Numbered from the stretch's first letter, positions 8,618 through 21,509 are shown. The stretch is 64,000 nucleotides of DNA from an uncultured Acidobacteriota bacterium (GCA_902826455.1 CADEEV010000014.1:1-64000); one strand, 5' to 3'. The notes: a model not told the origin generated them from the sequence alone. Made by a program: numbers and translations.

Positions 8618-9589
8618 ATGAGCCTTGCACCGACCGGCCAGGTGATGACACAGGCTCGATGGGACGTCGTGGTCGTGGGGGGCGCGAACCTGGACTTCCT
8701 GGTTCGCGGGGAGCGTCTGCCGGCTCCGGGCGAGACGATCACGGGCGACGTCTCCGACGAGTCGGCCGGGGGGAAGGGCGCGAACCAGGCCGTCGCCGCG
8801 GCGCGTCTGGGCGCGCGGGTCGTCCTGATCGGCCGCGTGGGCGCCGATCGCCGCGGCGATCTCATCCGCCAGCGCCTCGAGAAGGAAGGCGTCGCGACGC
8901 ACCAGCTGCGGCGCGACTCCGAGGCCGCGACCGGGGTCGCCCTCGTCATGGTCGACCGCCAGGGACAGAAGCTGATCATGGCGACGCCGGGCGCCAACGC
9001 GAACGTGAGCGAGGAGGACCTGCGCATGGCCTCGCCCGTGATCCGCGAGGGTCGGGTGCTCCTGATGCAGCTCGAGCTGCCGATCCCGATCGTCGAGCGC
9101 GCCGCGCAGATCGCCAAGGGCGCGGGCCGCATGGTGATCCTCGACGCCGGTCCCGGCCGCGAGCTGCCGGACTCCGTGCTCCAGAACCTCGACGTGATCC
9201 GCGCCAACGCCCACGAGGCCGGCATCCTCACGGGCCGGGCGGTCCACAACCTCGAGGACGCGCGCATCGCCGCCCAGACGCTGCGTCAGCGCGGCGTGGG
9301 CGCTGCCATCGTCGGGGCGGGATCCCAGGGCGATCTCATCCTCTCCCGCGAGGGCGAGCTGCGCCTGCCGTGGCAGCCCGTGGACGCGGTGGACGCGACG
9401 GGAGCCGGCGACGCGTTCACGGCCACGCTCGCCGTGTGCCGCGGCGAAGGCCTGAGCTGGAGCGAGTCGGGCCCCTGCGCGAGCGCGGCCGCGGCGCTCA
9501 AGACGACGAAGCTCGGGGCGCAGGCGGGCCTGCCGCGGCGCGCGGAGCTCGTGAAGTTCATCGAGGCGCGCTCCGTGGTGAACCGCTAG
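8618..9589 (+). CDS. rbsK: PfkB-family sugar kinase, probably ribokinase
   Basis: A cytoplasmic kinase of up to 323 residues. It has the N-terminal substrate signature (GGANLDFLVRGERLPAPGET, then AGGKGANQAVAAARLG) and the C-terminal PfkB signature with catalytic Asp (DATGAGDAFTATLAV), both typical of ribokinases, which phosphorylate D-ribose at O5 using ATP. Two starts are possible: ATG 8618, giving MSLAPTGQV, or ATG 8645, giving MTQARWDVVVVGG, which fits the family's short N-terminus better. No ribose transporter is adjacent, so substrate assignment rests on sequence type only. It ends one base before the stop codon of the convergent exporter gene. Confidence 0.88.
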   Translation: MSLAPTGQVMTQARWDVVVVGGANLDFLVRGERLPAPGETITGDVSDESAGGKGANQAVAAARLGARVVLIGRVGADRRGDLIRQRLEKEGVATHQLRRDSEAATGVALVMVDRQGQKLIMATPGANANVSEEDLRMASPVIREGRVLLMQLELPIPIVERAAQIAKGAGRMVILDAGPGRELPDSVLQNLDVIRANAHEAGILTGRAVHNLEDARIAAQTLRQRGVGAAIVGAGSQGDLILSREGELRLPWQPVDAVDATGAGDAFTATLAVCRGEGLSWSESGPCASAAAALKTTKLGAQAGLPRRAELVKFIEARSVVNR

Positions 9590-9590
9590 C

Positions 9591-10637
9591 TCACTCGCCC
9601 AGCAGCCGGCCCCAGGGCTTGAGCGGTCCCACGTGATCGCAGAGGGCCTTGAGGGCGCCCATGATGGGCACGGCCAGGATCAGCCCCATGGCTCCCCAGA
9701 ACCAGCCCCAGAACAGCAGCGCGACGGTGACGGTGAGGGGGTTGAGGCTGAGGCGGCGGCCGATCAGCTTCGGGTAGAGCACGTTGAGCGCCACGAGGTG
9801 CAGGACCAGCACGATCGCGATGATGCCCGTGGCACGGGCGACGTTCATCTCCTCGACGCCCGCGACGAGCGGCGGCAGGATCGCCAGGACGACCCCCAGG
9901 TACGGCACGATGCTGAGGAAGCCGCTGATCGGCCCGATGAAGTAGAAGTTCGGCAGGGCAAGGGCGAAGAACGCGACGCTGCTCAGCACCGAGAGCACGA
10001 GGCCGATGAAGAAGTTGCCGGCCACGAAGGCGCGCATCCGGTCGGCGATCTCTCCCAGGGCGGCCTCGGCGTGGGCCTGGGTGTCCGCCGGGAAGATCCC
10101 CACGGCGGCGCGCTTCAGGTGCTCCTGCCAGCTCAGCATGAAGTAGACGAGGAAGGGAACGAACGAGACCGCGACGAGCACCTCGGTCGCGGAGCTCAGG
10201 CTCTCGACGAGGGCCGCGCGCTTGTCGCCGTCGTTCTGCACCACCATCGGCCGCTGCGTTGTGGCGCCCGTCGGCGGCAGCACGGCGTTCGTCGTCTGCT
10301 CGAGCTTCTCGCGCTGCGCCTGGATCGGCGCCAGGGACGCGCGCACGTGCCGGGCGTAGCGCGGCAGGTCGTCGGCGAAGTCGGCGATGCGGCCCGAGAA
10401 CATGAAGCCCATGCCGACGAGCAGCCCCAGGCTGAGGGCGACCGCCACGAAGGCTCCGACCGGCTCGGGGATCCGCGCGCGGCACAGGAGCGCCACGAAC
10501 GGCTCGAGGATGAAGGCGAGGATCGCGGACACCAGCAGCGTCACCAGCACCAGCTTCCCGAACCAGGCCAGCACCAGCCCGAGGGAGACGGCGATGAAGA
10601 ACTGGGAGGGCGTCGACCGGGAAAATCTACGTGCCAT
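9591..10637 (-). CDS. AI-2E family transporter (PerM/YdjX-like exporter)
   Basis: 348 residues with an AI-2E exporter layout: two N-terminal membrane segments (FFIAVSLGLVLAWFGKLVLV, TLLVSAILAFILEPFVALLC), a third from about residue 62, a soluble loop (about 90-155), then paired helices and the conserved C-terminal region (NFYFIGPISGFLSIVPYLGV, ALLFWGWFWGAMGLILAVPI). The family includes exporters of autoinducer-2 and sodium/proton antiporters; the substrate cannot be told from sequence. ATG start at 10637. The loop contains a short Gln/Thr-rich stretch (EKLEQTTNAVLPPTGATTQR) that may be lineage-specific. Confidence 0.88.
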   Translation of the reverse strand: MARRFSRSTPSQFFIAVSLGLVLAWFGKLVLVTLLVSAILAFILEPFVALLCRARIPEPVGAFVAVALSLGLLVGMGFMFSGRIADFADDLPRYARHVRASLAPIQAQREKLEQTTNAVLPPTGATTQRPMVVQNDGDKRAALVESLSSATEVLVAVSFVPFLVYFMLSWQEHLKRAAVGIFPADTQAHAEAALGEIADRMRAFVAGNFFIGLVLSVLSSVAFFALALPNFYFIGPISGFLSIVPYLGVVLAILPPLVAGVEEMNVARATGIIAIVLVLHLVALNVLYPKLIGRRLSLNPLTVTVALLFWGWFWGAMGLILAVPIMGALKALCDHVGPLKPWGRLLGE

Positions 10638-10685
10638 GAGCGGGGAGCGTCATCCGGCCGTAGGCTGCAAGGGGCGTGCCCAGCG

Positions 10686-11276
10686 TCAGTGCTGCGTCGG
10701 CGCGTCCCCCATCACCCGCTCGATGCGCCGGTCGGGCACGAGCCAGATCACCGCCACGATCACGTAGCAGATCTTGGCGGCGAGCGGCAGCACGAAGGCG
10801 AGGCCGAAGCCCAGCACGTAGATCGCGAGCGAGGCGCGGCCCTTCAGGTCGCTGCCGATGGCGCGCACCAGGGCGGAGTCGGCGGGGTGGTGCTTGACGA
10901 GCAGCTCCACGAGGATCGTGTAGGCGAGCGCGCAGGCGATCAGCACGCCGCCGTAGATCGCCACCGGCCACGCGGCCTCGGGGTGCTCGCCCATCCAGCT
11001 CGTCGTAAACGGGATCAGGCTCAGCCAGAACAGCAGGTGGAGGTTCGCCCAGAGGACCCCGCCCCGTACGTGCTTCACGGCCTGGAACAGGTGATGGTGG
11101 TTGTTCCAGTAGATCCCCACGAACACGAAGCTCAGGAGGTAGCTCAGGAACTCGTGGAGCAGCGGCTGGAGCGCGTGGAGGTCGGCCTCGTGGGGCGCCC
11201 GCAGCTCGAGCACCATGATCGTGATGATGATGGCGATCACGCCGTCGCTGAACGCCTCGAGTCGTCCCTTGCTCAC
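10686..11276 (-). CDS. TMEM175 family (DUF1211) potassium-channel-like membrane protein
   Basis: 196 residues, GTG start. The first helix carries the family signature FSDG within RLEAFSDGVIAIIITIMVLE, the motif that lines the pore in bacterial TMEM175 channels. Five further hydrophobic segments follow (LLSFVFVGIYWNNHHH, GGVLWANLHLLFWLSLIPFT, VAIYGGVLIACALAYTILVE, LAIYVLGFGLAFVLPLAAKI, CYVIVAVIWLVP), giving the six-helix single repeat of bacterial members. Known role: potassium-selective leak channel. It lies upstream of the AI-2E gene on the same strand with 48 bases between, perhaps co-transcribed. Family call strong, ion selectivity inferred. Confidence 0.88.
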   Translation of the reverse strand: MSKGRLEAFSDGVIAIIITIMVLELRAPHEADLHALQPLLHEFLSYLLSFVFVGIYWNNHHHLFQAVKHVRGGVLWANLHLLFWLSLIPFTTSWMGEHPEAAWPVAIYGGVLIACALAYTILVELLVKHHPADSALVRAIGSDLKGRASLAIYVLGFGLAFVLPLAAKICYVIVAVIWLVPDRRIERVMGDAPTQH

Positions 11277-11309
11277 GGCGGGCCTCCGTGCGGGGAGGAT
11301 AGCCCACGT

Positions 11310-11315
11310 TAGAAT
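11310..11315 (+). promoter_or_regulatory. Probable -10 box (TAGAAT) of the M3 peptidase gene
   Basis: TAGAAT lies 17 bases before the ATG at 11333, with GGGAGAG at 11321-11327 acting as ribosome site. No good -35 is visible. The same box recurs before several other genes in the window, which is the main support. Confidence 0.5.
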
Positions 11316-11332
11316 CGCGAGGGAGAGTGGCG

Positions 11333-13456
11333 ATGGCCAAGCAAGGGTTCTTTCGGCTGGCGGCGGTCCTGGGGGTGAGCGTGACGATGGCCGGCATGGC
11401 GCAGGCTGGGGAGACGGCGGCGGCGAACCCGCTGCTCGCGAAGTGGACGGGCCCGTACCAGGGCGTGCCGGCCTTCGACAAGGTGAAGGTCGAGCACTTC
11501 AAGCCCGCTTTCGAGGCCGCCATGGCCGAGCAGCGCGCCGAGATCGCGAAGCTCACGGCGAACCCGGCGGCGCCCAGCTTCGACAACACGATCGCCGGCC
11601 TCGAGCGCGCGGGCCGCACCTTCACCCGCGTCTACAACGTCTACGGGATCTGGAGCTCGACCCTGAGCACGCCCGATTTCCAGGCCGTCGAGCAGGAGAT
11701 GGAGCCGAAGCTCGCCGCCTTCCAGGACGAGACCAACCAGAACGCCCCGCTCTTCGCCCGCATCGCCGCGGTCTACGAGACGCGCGATAGGTCGAAGCTG
11801 ACGCCCGAGCAGAAGCGCCTGACCTGGGTCTACTACACGGGCTTCGTGCGCGCTGGCGCGCGGCTCGACGCGACGACGAAGGCGCGCCTCTCGGAGATCA
11901 ACCAGCGCCTAGCCACGCTGTTCGCGACGTTCTCGCAGAACGTCCTCGCCGACGAGGACTCGGCCACCTTCCTCGAGAAGGAGTCCGACCTCGCGGGCAT
12001 GCCGGCGTCCTACATCTCGGCCGCGGCCGCCCAGGCGACGGAGCGCGGCAAGAAGGGCCAGTACGCGGTGGTGAACACGCGCTCCAGCATGGAGCCGTTC
12101 CTCACCTACGCCTCGCGCCGCGACCTGCGCGAGACCGTCTGGAAGACCTACTTCAGCCGCGGCGATCACGGCGACGCCCACGACAACAACAAGATCATCA
12201 CGGAGATCCTGAAGCTGCGGGCCGAGCGCGCGAAGCTCCTCGGCTACGCGACCCATGCCCACTGGCGCGTCGAGAACCAGATGGCGAAGACGCCCGAGCG
12301 CGCCATGGCCCTGATGGAGTCCGTGTGGAAGCCGGCCGTCGCCCGCGTCCACGAGGAAGTCGCGGACATGCAGAAGATCGCCGACCAGGAGGGCCAGGGC
12401 GTCACGATCGCGCCCTGGGACTATCGCTACTACGCCGAGAAGGTGCGCAAGGCGAAGTACGACCTCGACCAGAACGAGATCAAGCCCTACCTGCAGCTCG
12501 AGAAGCTGCGCGAAGGGATGTTCTTCGTGGCCGGGCAGCTCTTCGGGTTCCAGTTCCAGCAGGTCACCGGCGTGCCGATCGCACAGCCCGACGTCCGGGT
12601 CTACGAGGTGAAGGACGCGGCGGGCGCCCATGTCGGCCTCTGGTACTTCGATCCCTACGCCCGCGCCGGCAAGCAGTCGGGCGCGTGGATGAACGAGTAC
12701 CGCACCCAGGAGCGCTTCGACGGCAACGTCACGACGATCGTCTCGAACAACTCGAACTTCGTGAAGGCGGCGCCGGGCGAGCCGGTCCTCATCAGCTGGA
12801 CGGACGCCCGCACGCTGTTCCACGAGTTCGGCCACGCGCTCCACGGGCTGTCGTCGAACGTGACCTACCCGACGCTCGCCGGCACGAACGTCGCGCGGGA
12901 CTACGTCGAGTTCCCGTCCCAGCTCCTCGAGCACTGGCTCGAGACGCCGGAGGTGCTCAACACCTACGCGGTCAACGTCGCCGGCCAGCCCATCCCCAAG
13001 GCGCTCGTCGACAAGCTCGAGAAGGCGGCCCGGTTCAACCAGGGCTTCGCCACCGTCGAGTACCTGGCCTCGGCCCTCGTCGACATGAAGCTGCACCTGG
13101 CCGGAGCCACGCCCATCGACCCCGACGCGTTCGAGCGCGACACGCTCACGGCCCTCGGCATGCCGAAGGAGATCGTGATGCGGCACCGCACGCCGCAGTT
13201 CGGCCACGTGTTCTCGAGCGACGGCTACTCGGCCGGCTATTACAGCTATCTGTGGGCCGACACCCTGAGCGCCGACGCCTGGACGGCGTTCACCGAGGCC
13301 GGCGGCCCGTACGACAAGGCCGTGGCGAAGCGCCTGCGGGACAACGTGTTCTCCGCCGGCAACACGGTGGATCCCGCCGACGCCTACGTGGCCTTCCGCG
13401 GCCGCGAGGCCGGAACCCGGGCCTTGATGGCGGAGCGCGGCTTCCCGACGAACTAG
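11333..13456 (+). CDS. Exported M3 family peptidase (Dcp/oligopeptidase A type)
   Basis: 707 residues from ATG 11333; a GTG two codons upstream is possible, but GGGAGAG at 11321-11327 is placed correctly for the ATG. A signal peptide ends near MAGMAQAGE. The zinc site is FHEFGHALHG, with HEFGH at about residues 497-501, and the conserved C-terminal block is present (HRTPQFGHVFSSDGYSAGYY, YLWADTLSADAWTAF). Length and motifs match peptidyl-dipeptidase Dcp and oligopeptidase A, which cleave short peptides using zinc. The signal points to a periplasmic location. It overlaps the stop of the convergent cyclase gene by four bases. With the M1 and TldD genes this stretch is rich in peptide hydrolases. 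Confidence 0.95.
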   Translation: MAKQGFFRLAAVLGVSVTMAGMAQAGETAAANPLLAKWTGPYQGVPAFDKVKVEHFKPAFEAAMAEQRAEIAKLTANPAAPSFDNTIAGLERAGRTFTRVYNVYGIWSSTLSTPDFQAVEQEMEPKLAAFQDETNQNAPLFARIAAVYETRDRSKLTPEQKRLTWVYYTGFVRAGARLDATTKARLSEINQRLATLFATFSQNVLADEDSATFLEKESDLAGMPASYISAAAAQATERGKKGQYAVVNTRSSMEPFLTYASRRDLRETVWKTYFSRGDHGDAHDNNKIITEILKLRAERAKLLGYATHAHWRVENQMAKTPERAMALMESVWKPAVARVHEEVADMQKIADQEGQGVTIAPWDYRYYAEKVRKAKYDLDQNEIKPYLQLEKLREGMFFVAGQLFGFQFQQVTGVPIAQPDVRVYEVKDAAGAHVGLWYFDPYARAGKQSGAWMNEYRTQERFDGNVTTIVSNNSNFVKAAPGEPVLISWTDARTLFHEFGHALHGLSSNVTYPTLAGTNVARDYVEFPSQLLEHWLETPEVLNTYAVNVAGQPIPKALVDKLEKAARFNQGFATVEYLASALVDMKLHLAGATPIDPDAFERDTLTALGMPKEIVMRHRTPQFGHVFSSDGYSAGYYSYLWADTLSADAWTAFTEAGGPYDKAVAKRLRDNVFSAGNTVDPADAYVAFRGREAGTRALMAERGFPTN

Positions 13457-14565
13457 GCCTCGGCGTTCACCCGGTCCCGGCCGCCCTGCTTGGCCGCGTA
13501 CAGCCGCCTGTCGGCGACGGCGAGCAGGGCGTCGGGGGTGTCGCCGTCCGCCGGGTAGGCCGCGACGCCGACGCTCGCCGTGATCGGCGGCTCGCGGTGC
13601 TCGGCCGCGAGCGACCCGCGCCACGCGTCGAGGCGGGCCGAGGCCGTGCGGCCGTCGAGATCGAGGAGCAGCGTCGCGAACTCCTCGCCGCCGAAGCGGG
13701 CGACGCAGTCCTTGCCGCGAAACGCCTCCTGCATGCGGCGCGCGGCGTGGCGCAGCGCCTCGTCGCCAGTGGCGTGGCCGAAGCGGTCGTTGATCGACTT
13801 GAAGTGATCGAGATCCACGAGCGCCAGCGCGAAGGGCAGGCGTGAGCGGCGGCGAGACTCGAGCAGCCGCAGCAGGCTCTCGTCGAAGAAGCCGCGGTTG
13901 AAGAGCCCGGTGAGGCGATCCCGCATCGAGCCGAGCCAGAAGCGCCGCGAGCGCACGACGATCGCGGTGTTGAGCGCCGTCGCCACGACGAGGAGCTGCA
14001 GGCGGCCGATCTGGTTGTCCCACTCGAACGCGCCGTAGAGCGGCGAGACCAGGCGCTCGGCCGGGATCGTGAGGCCGATGTAGAGCACGAGGGCGCCGTG
14101 CTCGACGAGCGCCGCGGCGCCGGCGGCGAGGCACAGGCGCGGGTCGTAGCGCAGGCAGGTGCCGCCCAGGGCGACGAAGTAGATCGTGTAGTGGACCAGG
14201 CTGTTGGTCGTCGTGACGGGGCTGCCCGTGAGCAGGAAGCCCAGGCTGCCCAGGGAGATCACCGCGACGTCGAACTGGCTCGTGGCGAAGCCGAGCCACG
14301 CCGGCGGCTCGGGCCGGCGCGCCAGGCTCAGGAACGCCAGGCTTACCACGAGCGCCACGGCCACGGAGCCGAGGCCGATCCAGTTGTCGACCTCCCGAGG
14401 ATCGGCGGCGACGCTCTTGAGCGGGATCAGGCCGAGCACGAGCACGAGGACGAGCCGGAGGCGCGCGACGAACAGCTCGCCCGACGCTCCGAGGTCACGG
14501 CTGACAGGGTCGCCCCAGTTCTCGAAGTCGCGCCGCAGACGCCCGAGAAAGCGGCCGCGCCGCAC
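13453..14565 (-). CDS. Membrane-bound diguanylate cyclase (GGDEF)
   Basis: 370 residues, GTG start at 14565, three bases after the upstream regulator's stop. Residues about 30-215 hold around six hydrophobic helices (LRLVLVLVLGLIPLKSVAA, GLGSVAVALVVSLAFLSLA, VVATALNTAIVVRS). The GGDEF domain follows (RDRLTGLFNRGFFDE), with active-site GGEEF and, five residues before it, RGKD, an intact RxxD inhibitory site. It should make cyclic di-GMP from two GTP and be product-inhibited. The membrane part is unlike any named sensor I recognise. It forms a two-gene unit with the REC-GAF-GGDEF gene upstream. Confidence 0.9.
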   Translation of the reverse strand: MRRGRFLGRLRRDFENWGDPVSRDLGASGELFVARLRLVLVLVLGLIPLKSVAADPREVDNWIGLGSVAVALVVSLAFLSLARRPEPPAWLGFATSQFDVAVISLGSLGFLLTGSPVTTTNSLVHYTIYFVALGGTCLRYDPRLCLAAGAAALVEHGALVLYIGLTIPAERLVSPLYGAFEWDNQIGRLQLLVVATALNTAIVVRSRRFWLGSMRDRLTGLFNRGFFDESLLRLLESRRRSRLPFALALVDLDHFKSINDRFGHATGDEALRHAARRMQEAFRGKDCVARFGGEEFATLLLDLDGRTASARLDAWRGSLAAEHREPPITASVGVAAYPADGDTPDALLAVADRRLYAAKQGGRDRVNAEA

Positions 14566-14568
14566 GCG

Positions 14569-15996
<1,428 letters not shown>

Positions 15997-16001
15997 CGGC
16001 G

Positions 16002-16006
16002 CCTCC
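16002..16006 (-). promoter_or_regulatory. Ribosome-binding site deciding a CTG start
   Basis: On the minus strand these bases read GGAGG, five bases from the CTG codon at 15996-15994. No standard start codon in frame has any ribosome site, so this motif fixes the start of the REC-GAF-GGDEF gene. Confidence 0.55.
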
Positions 16007-16049
16007 GACGGCGGCGGGGTTTGAATCGACGCGGGCAGGATTCTAACAT

Positions 16050-16055
16050 GCGGGT
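16050..16055 (-). promoter_or_regulatory. Probable -10 box (TAGAAT) of the REC-GAF-GGDEF gene
   Basis: On the minus strand the bases read TAGAAT inside CATGTTAGAATCCTGC, about 54 bases before the proposed start. The neighbouring G/T-T-A-G-A pattern is the same as before the genes at 11333 and 35162. It lies in the 144-base gap shared with the divergent adaptor gene. Confidence 0.5.
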
Positions 16056-16140
16056 CTGCGGCCTCCCGGCCTCGCTCGCGAGCCGGCAGTGAACATTTCG
16101 GCGCGCCCGTCGTCAGATCCTGGATAGCACCTGAAAGGCC

Positions 16141-17453
16141 GTGAACGCACCTATGACATCGCGCAACCGCCGCATCGTGGTCGGCGTCGTGGCGGTCCTG
16201 GCGTTGGCCGGGATCGTCGGCTACAGCGTCACGAAGGACAGCCGCTCCCGTGTGCCCGTGCAGCTCCAGAACGTGAAACGGGCCGACGTCACGTCGATCG
16301 TCTCGGCCTCGGGCGAGGTGCGGCCCAAGCGCTACGTGAACGTCGCGGCCAACGTCTCGGGGCGCATCACGAACCTGTACGTTAAGGAAGGCGACCGGGT
16401 GAAGCAGGGTCAGCTCCTGGCCCGCATCGACTCGACGCGCTTCGCGGCCGACGAGCGCCAGTCCCAGGCGGCGGTGCAGTCCGCGCGCTCCGACCTCGAG
16501 CGCGCCAGGGCCGAGCTCGAGGTGGCGCGCCTCGCCTTCGAGCGGACCCGCAAGATGCATCGCGACCAGCTCGTCTCGGACCAGGTGTTCGAGCAGTCGA
16601 AGGCCGACTTCGACATGCGCACGGCCAACGTGGCGTCGATGCAGGGCCGCATCGCCCAGCTCGCCGCCGCCCTCGAGTCCTCGAGCGACAACCTCGAGAA
16701 GACCGCGGTGCCGGCGCCCATGGACGGCGTCGTGACGAGCCTCGTCAAGGAAGAGGGCGAGGTCGTGATCGGCGCCCAGAGCTTCCAGCCCACCGTGATC
16801 ATGACGGTCGGCGACCTGTCGGTGATGGAGGCGGAAGTCCTGGTCGACGAGACCGACATCCGCAACGTCGTGCTCGGCCAGGCGGCCCGGGTGCGCGTCG
16901 ACGCCCTCGACCGCCTGGAGATCGCCGGCGAGGTCACGGAGATCGGCTCGTCCGCCATTCCCCGCGGCTCCACGTCCACCGGCGTCTCGTCGACGAACAC
17001 CGGCAACCAGGCCAAGGACTTCAAGGTCGTGGTGACGCTCAAGGATCCGCCTCCGACGCTTCGCCCCGGCCTGAACGCGACCGCCGACATCGTCACCGCC
17101 CGCAGGACGGGTGTCGTGGTGGTGCCGATCCAGGCCGTGGTCGTGCGCCAGATCGGCAAGGACGGCAAGGTCGTGGACCCCGACGCGCCGGCCGCGGCGG
17201 GAGCCACTCCCGACACCACGACGCCCGGCCCGCGTCGCGACGTGGAGGAACGCGAGGGCGTGTTCGTCGTGACGACGGGCGTCGCCCAGTTCCGGCCTGT
17301 GAAGACGGGTATCCTCGGTGACACGGAGATCGAGATCTCCGACGGACTGAAAGAAGGCGATGAGATCGTGACGGGATCCTACAAGACGCTCCGCACGCTC
17401 CAGGACCAGGCCCACGTGAAGCTCGAGACGCTCTCCGACCGGGAGAAGCGCTC

Positions 17454-17457
<4 letters not shown>
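16141..17457 (+). CDS. MacA/HlyD-type periplasmic adaptor of an ABC efflux system
   Basis: 438 residues. One N-terminal membrane anchor ([20 protein letters not shown]), lipoyl-like halves ([20 protein letters not shown] and [19 protein letters not shown]) flanking a coiled-coil hairpin at about residues 105-185, then beta-barrel and membrane-proximal domains ([20 protein letters not shown]). This is the layout of MacA, which links an inner-membrane MacB transporter to an outer-membrane channel. The GTG at 16141 has GAAAGG only two bases away; ATG 16153 is an alternative start. A Pro/Ala/Thr-rich loop at about 345-370 is extra. The next gene starts inside its stop (GTGA), so the operon is tightly coupled. 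No TolC gene is present here. Confidence 0.9.
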
Positions 17458-18164
<707 letters not shown>

Positions 18165-19406
18165 GTGCCGTTCTCTGAGGCCGTCCGGCTGGCGCTCACG
18201 TCGCTGCGCTCGAGCAAGCTGCGCTCCTTCCTCACCGTCCTCGGGATCCTGATCGGCGTGTCCTCGGTGATCGCCGTCGTCGCGATCATCGACGGCCTCG
18301 ACAGCTACATCGCGTCGCGCGTCCTGGAGCTCGGCAGCAAGAGCTTCTCGGTGCAGAAGATGCCCGACATCATCACGAGCGCCAACCAGTGGATCGAGAT
18401 GCAGCGGCGCAAGGACGTGACCATGGACGACGTCGAGGCCGTGCGCCGCGGCTGCGACCTGTGCACGGAGGTCGGCGCCATGGTCGCCACCTCGCGCGAC
18501 GTGAAGTACGGGCGCGTGCGGCAGAACGACGTGCGCATCATGGGCGTCAGCGAGAACTTCAGCCGCATCGGCTCGATCCGCGACCTGATCGCGGGCCGCC
18601 AGCTGATCGGCGAGGACGTCGAGAACGCGCGCAACTCCGTGGTGATCGGCGCCGACCTGATGGACGCGTTCTTCGGCACCATGGAGCCCATCGGCCGCGA
18701 GATCACGATCGACAGCCGCTCGTTCCGGGTCGTGGGCGTCGCCGAGCGCAAGGGCAGCATCTTCGGCGAGAGCCAGGACAACTTCGTCTGGATGCCGATC
18801 ACCCTGTTCCGCAAGTACTACGGCTCGCGGCGCTCGATCGTGATCCAGGTCGAAGCGCGCTCGATGAACGTCTTCGAGGAGGCCCAGGACCAGGCCCGCG
18901 TGGTCATGCGCGTGCGCCGCCACCTCGACTACGCCGAGCCCGACGACTTCAACATCGAGACCGGCGAGAGCATCCTCGACCTCTGGAAGTCGGCCACCCA
19001 GGGCATCTATGCGGCGACGCTCCTCGTGACCGCCATCAGCCTCGTGGTGGGAGGCGTCGTGGTCATGAACATCATGCTGGTGTCGGTCACGGAGCGCACC
19101 GCCGAGATCGGCGTCCGCAAAGCCCTGGGCGCCAAGCGCCGCGACATCCTGCGGCAGTTCCTGGTGGAGGCGGTGATCCTCGCCGGTTTCGGCGGCGTGC
19201 TGGGCGTGCTCGGGGCCATGGCCTTCGCGGCCGGCTTGAGCTCGCTGCTCGGCGGCATGATGGCGACGGAGTTCGTGGCCCCGGTACGGCTCTGGGCCGT
19301 GGCGCTCGCGGTCGCGGTGTCGAGCGCCGTCGGGCTCGTGGCCGGGCTGTATCCCGCGAGCCGGGCGGCCGCCCTCGACCCCGTCGCGGCCCTGAGGGCG
19401 GAGTAG
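18165..19406 (+). CDS. MacB-type permease subunit 1
   Basis: 413 residues, GTG start directly after the ATPase stop. Layout of MacB/FtsX permeases: one N-terminal helix (LRSFLTVLGILIGVSSVIAV), a large periplasmic domain of about 220 residues, then three C-terminal helices with the coupling segment VSVTERTAEIGVRKALGAKR. The periplasmic part includes CDLC-type cysteines (RRGCDLCTEVGAMV), which could form a disulfide. The C-terminal region is nearly identical in wording to the next gene, so the two arose by tandem duplication and probably form a heterodimer with two ATPase copies. Confidence 0.92.
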   Translation: MPFSEAVRLALTSLRSSKLRSFLTVLGILIGVSSVIAVVAIIDGLDSYIASRVLELGSKSFSVQKMPDIITSANQWIEMQRRKDVTMDDVEAVRRGCDLCTEVGAMVATSRDVKYGRVRQNDVRIMGVSENFSRIGSIRDLIAGRQLIGEDVENARNSVVIGADLMDAFFGTMEPIGREITIDSRSFRVVGVAERKGSIFGESQDNFVWMPITLFRKYYGSRRSIVIQVEARSMNVFEEAQDQARVVMRVRRHLDYAEPDDFNIETGESILDLWKSATQGIYAATLLVTAISLVVGGVVVMNIMLVSVTERTAEIGVRKALGAKRRDILRQFLVEAVILAGFGGVLGVLGAMAFAAGLSSLLGGMMATEFVAPVRLWAVALAVAVSSAVGLVAGLYPASRAAALDPVAALRAE

Positions 19407-19408
19407 CC

Positions 19409-20668
<1,260 letters not shown>

Positions 20669-20710
20669 GCCGTCTCTAGCGCCACAACCCACAGAAGCGA
20701 GGTCGCCGGA

Positions 20711-21445
20711 ATGGCTTCGACCGTCATGGAACCCGGCCGTGGCCGCGGGCTCGGCCAGCATCTCGTCGGCCTCTACACGTCGCCCGGGCCGGAGTTCACG
20801 GCCATCATTCCCCAGTCCGCCTTCCTCAAGCCGCTACTGCTGCTGATCGTCCTCAACATCGCGTTCACGAGCTTCTGGTTCTCGAAGATCGACACCGACG
20901 GCTTCTTCCGGCGCCAGAACGCGACCTCCAGCCGCTGGAGCGACATGTCGTCGGAGCAGAAGAGCCAGATGGTCGGCATGCAGGCGCGCATGTTCAAGCC
21001 CATCGCGGCCGGCGCTGCCGTGATCGGAGGCCCCATCTTCGTCGTGATCGTCGCCGGCTTCTTCCTGTTCGTGTTCCGCTTCGTCCTCGCGAGCGAGGTG
21101 ACGTTCAAGCAGTGCCTGGCCGTCACGACGTGGTCGTTGCTCGCGGTCGCGCTCGTGACGACGCCGCTGACGCTCCTCGTGATGATCCTCAAGGCCGACT
21201 GGGCGATCGATCCGGCCCAGGCTCTCCAGGCGAGCCTGGCCGTCCTGCTCGACCCGGACTCGGCCCCGAAGCCTCTCTATGCCATCGCACGCAGCATCGA
21301 CCTCTTCGTGTTCTGGATCCTCTATCTGATGTGGATGGGCTACCGGGTCGCGACCCACCTCCGGGCCTCCACCGTCGCCCTGGCCCTGTTCGTGCCGTGG
21401 CTGCTGCTCGTGGCCGGCAAGGCCGTGTTCGCGGCCGTCTTCTAG
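20711..21445 (+). CDS. YIP1-family-like integral membrane protein
   Basis: 244 residues with about five membrane helices (LKPLLLLIVLNIAFTSFWF, PIFVVIVAGFFLFVFRFVLA, WSLLAVALVTTPLTLLVMIL, LYAIARSIDLFVFWILYLMW, TVALALFVPWLLLVAGKAVF). The order and the spacing of helices, and the cytoplasmic N-terminus beginning with a GLYTSPGPEF segment, resemble bacterial YIP1-domain proteins, whose function is not settled. It follows the MacAB operon by 42 bases and may be read through from it; many such proteins sit next to transporters in this phylum (my recollection, not checked). Confidence 0.7.
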   Translation: MASTVMEPGRGRGLGQHLVGLYTSPGPEFTAIIPQSAFLKPLLLLIVLNIAFTSFWFSKIDTDGFFRRQNATSSRWSDMSSEQKSQMVGMQARMFKPIAAGAAVIGGPIFVVIVAGFFLFVFRFVLASEVTFKQCLAVTTWSLLAVALVTTPLTLLVMILKADWAIDPAQALQASLAVLLDPDSAPKPLYAIARSIDLFVFWILYLMWMGYRVATHLRASTVALALFVPWLLLVAGKAVFAAVF

Positions 21446-21454
21446 GGCGTTCGC

Positions 21455-21484
21455 TTGCGCCCCAGGCAGGGGTGCGGTTAAACT
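21455..21484 (+). promoter_or_regulatory. Promoter of the tRNA-Arg gene
   Basis: A -35-like TTGCGC at 21455-21460 and a -10-like TAAACT at 21479-21484 are separated by 18 bases. The tRNA starts 26 bases after the -10 box, as expected for a short processed leader. Confidence 0.5.
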
Positions 21485-21509
21485 GCCGCTTCTTCAGGCG
21501 TCGTTCCGT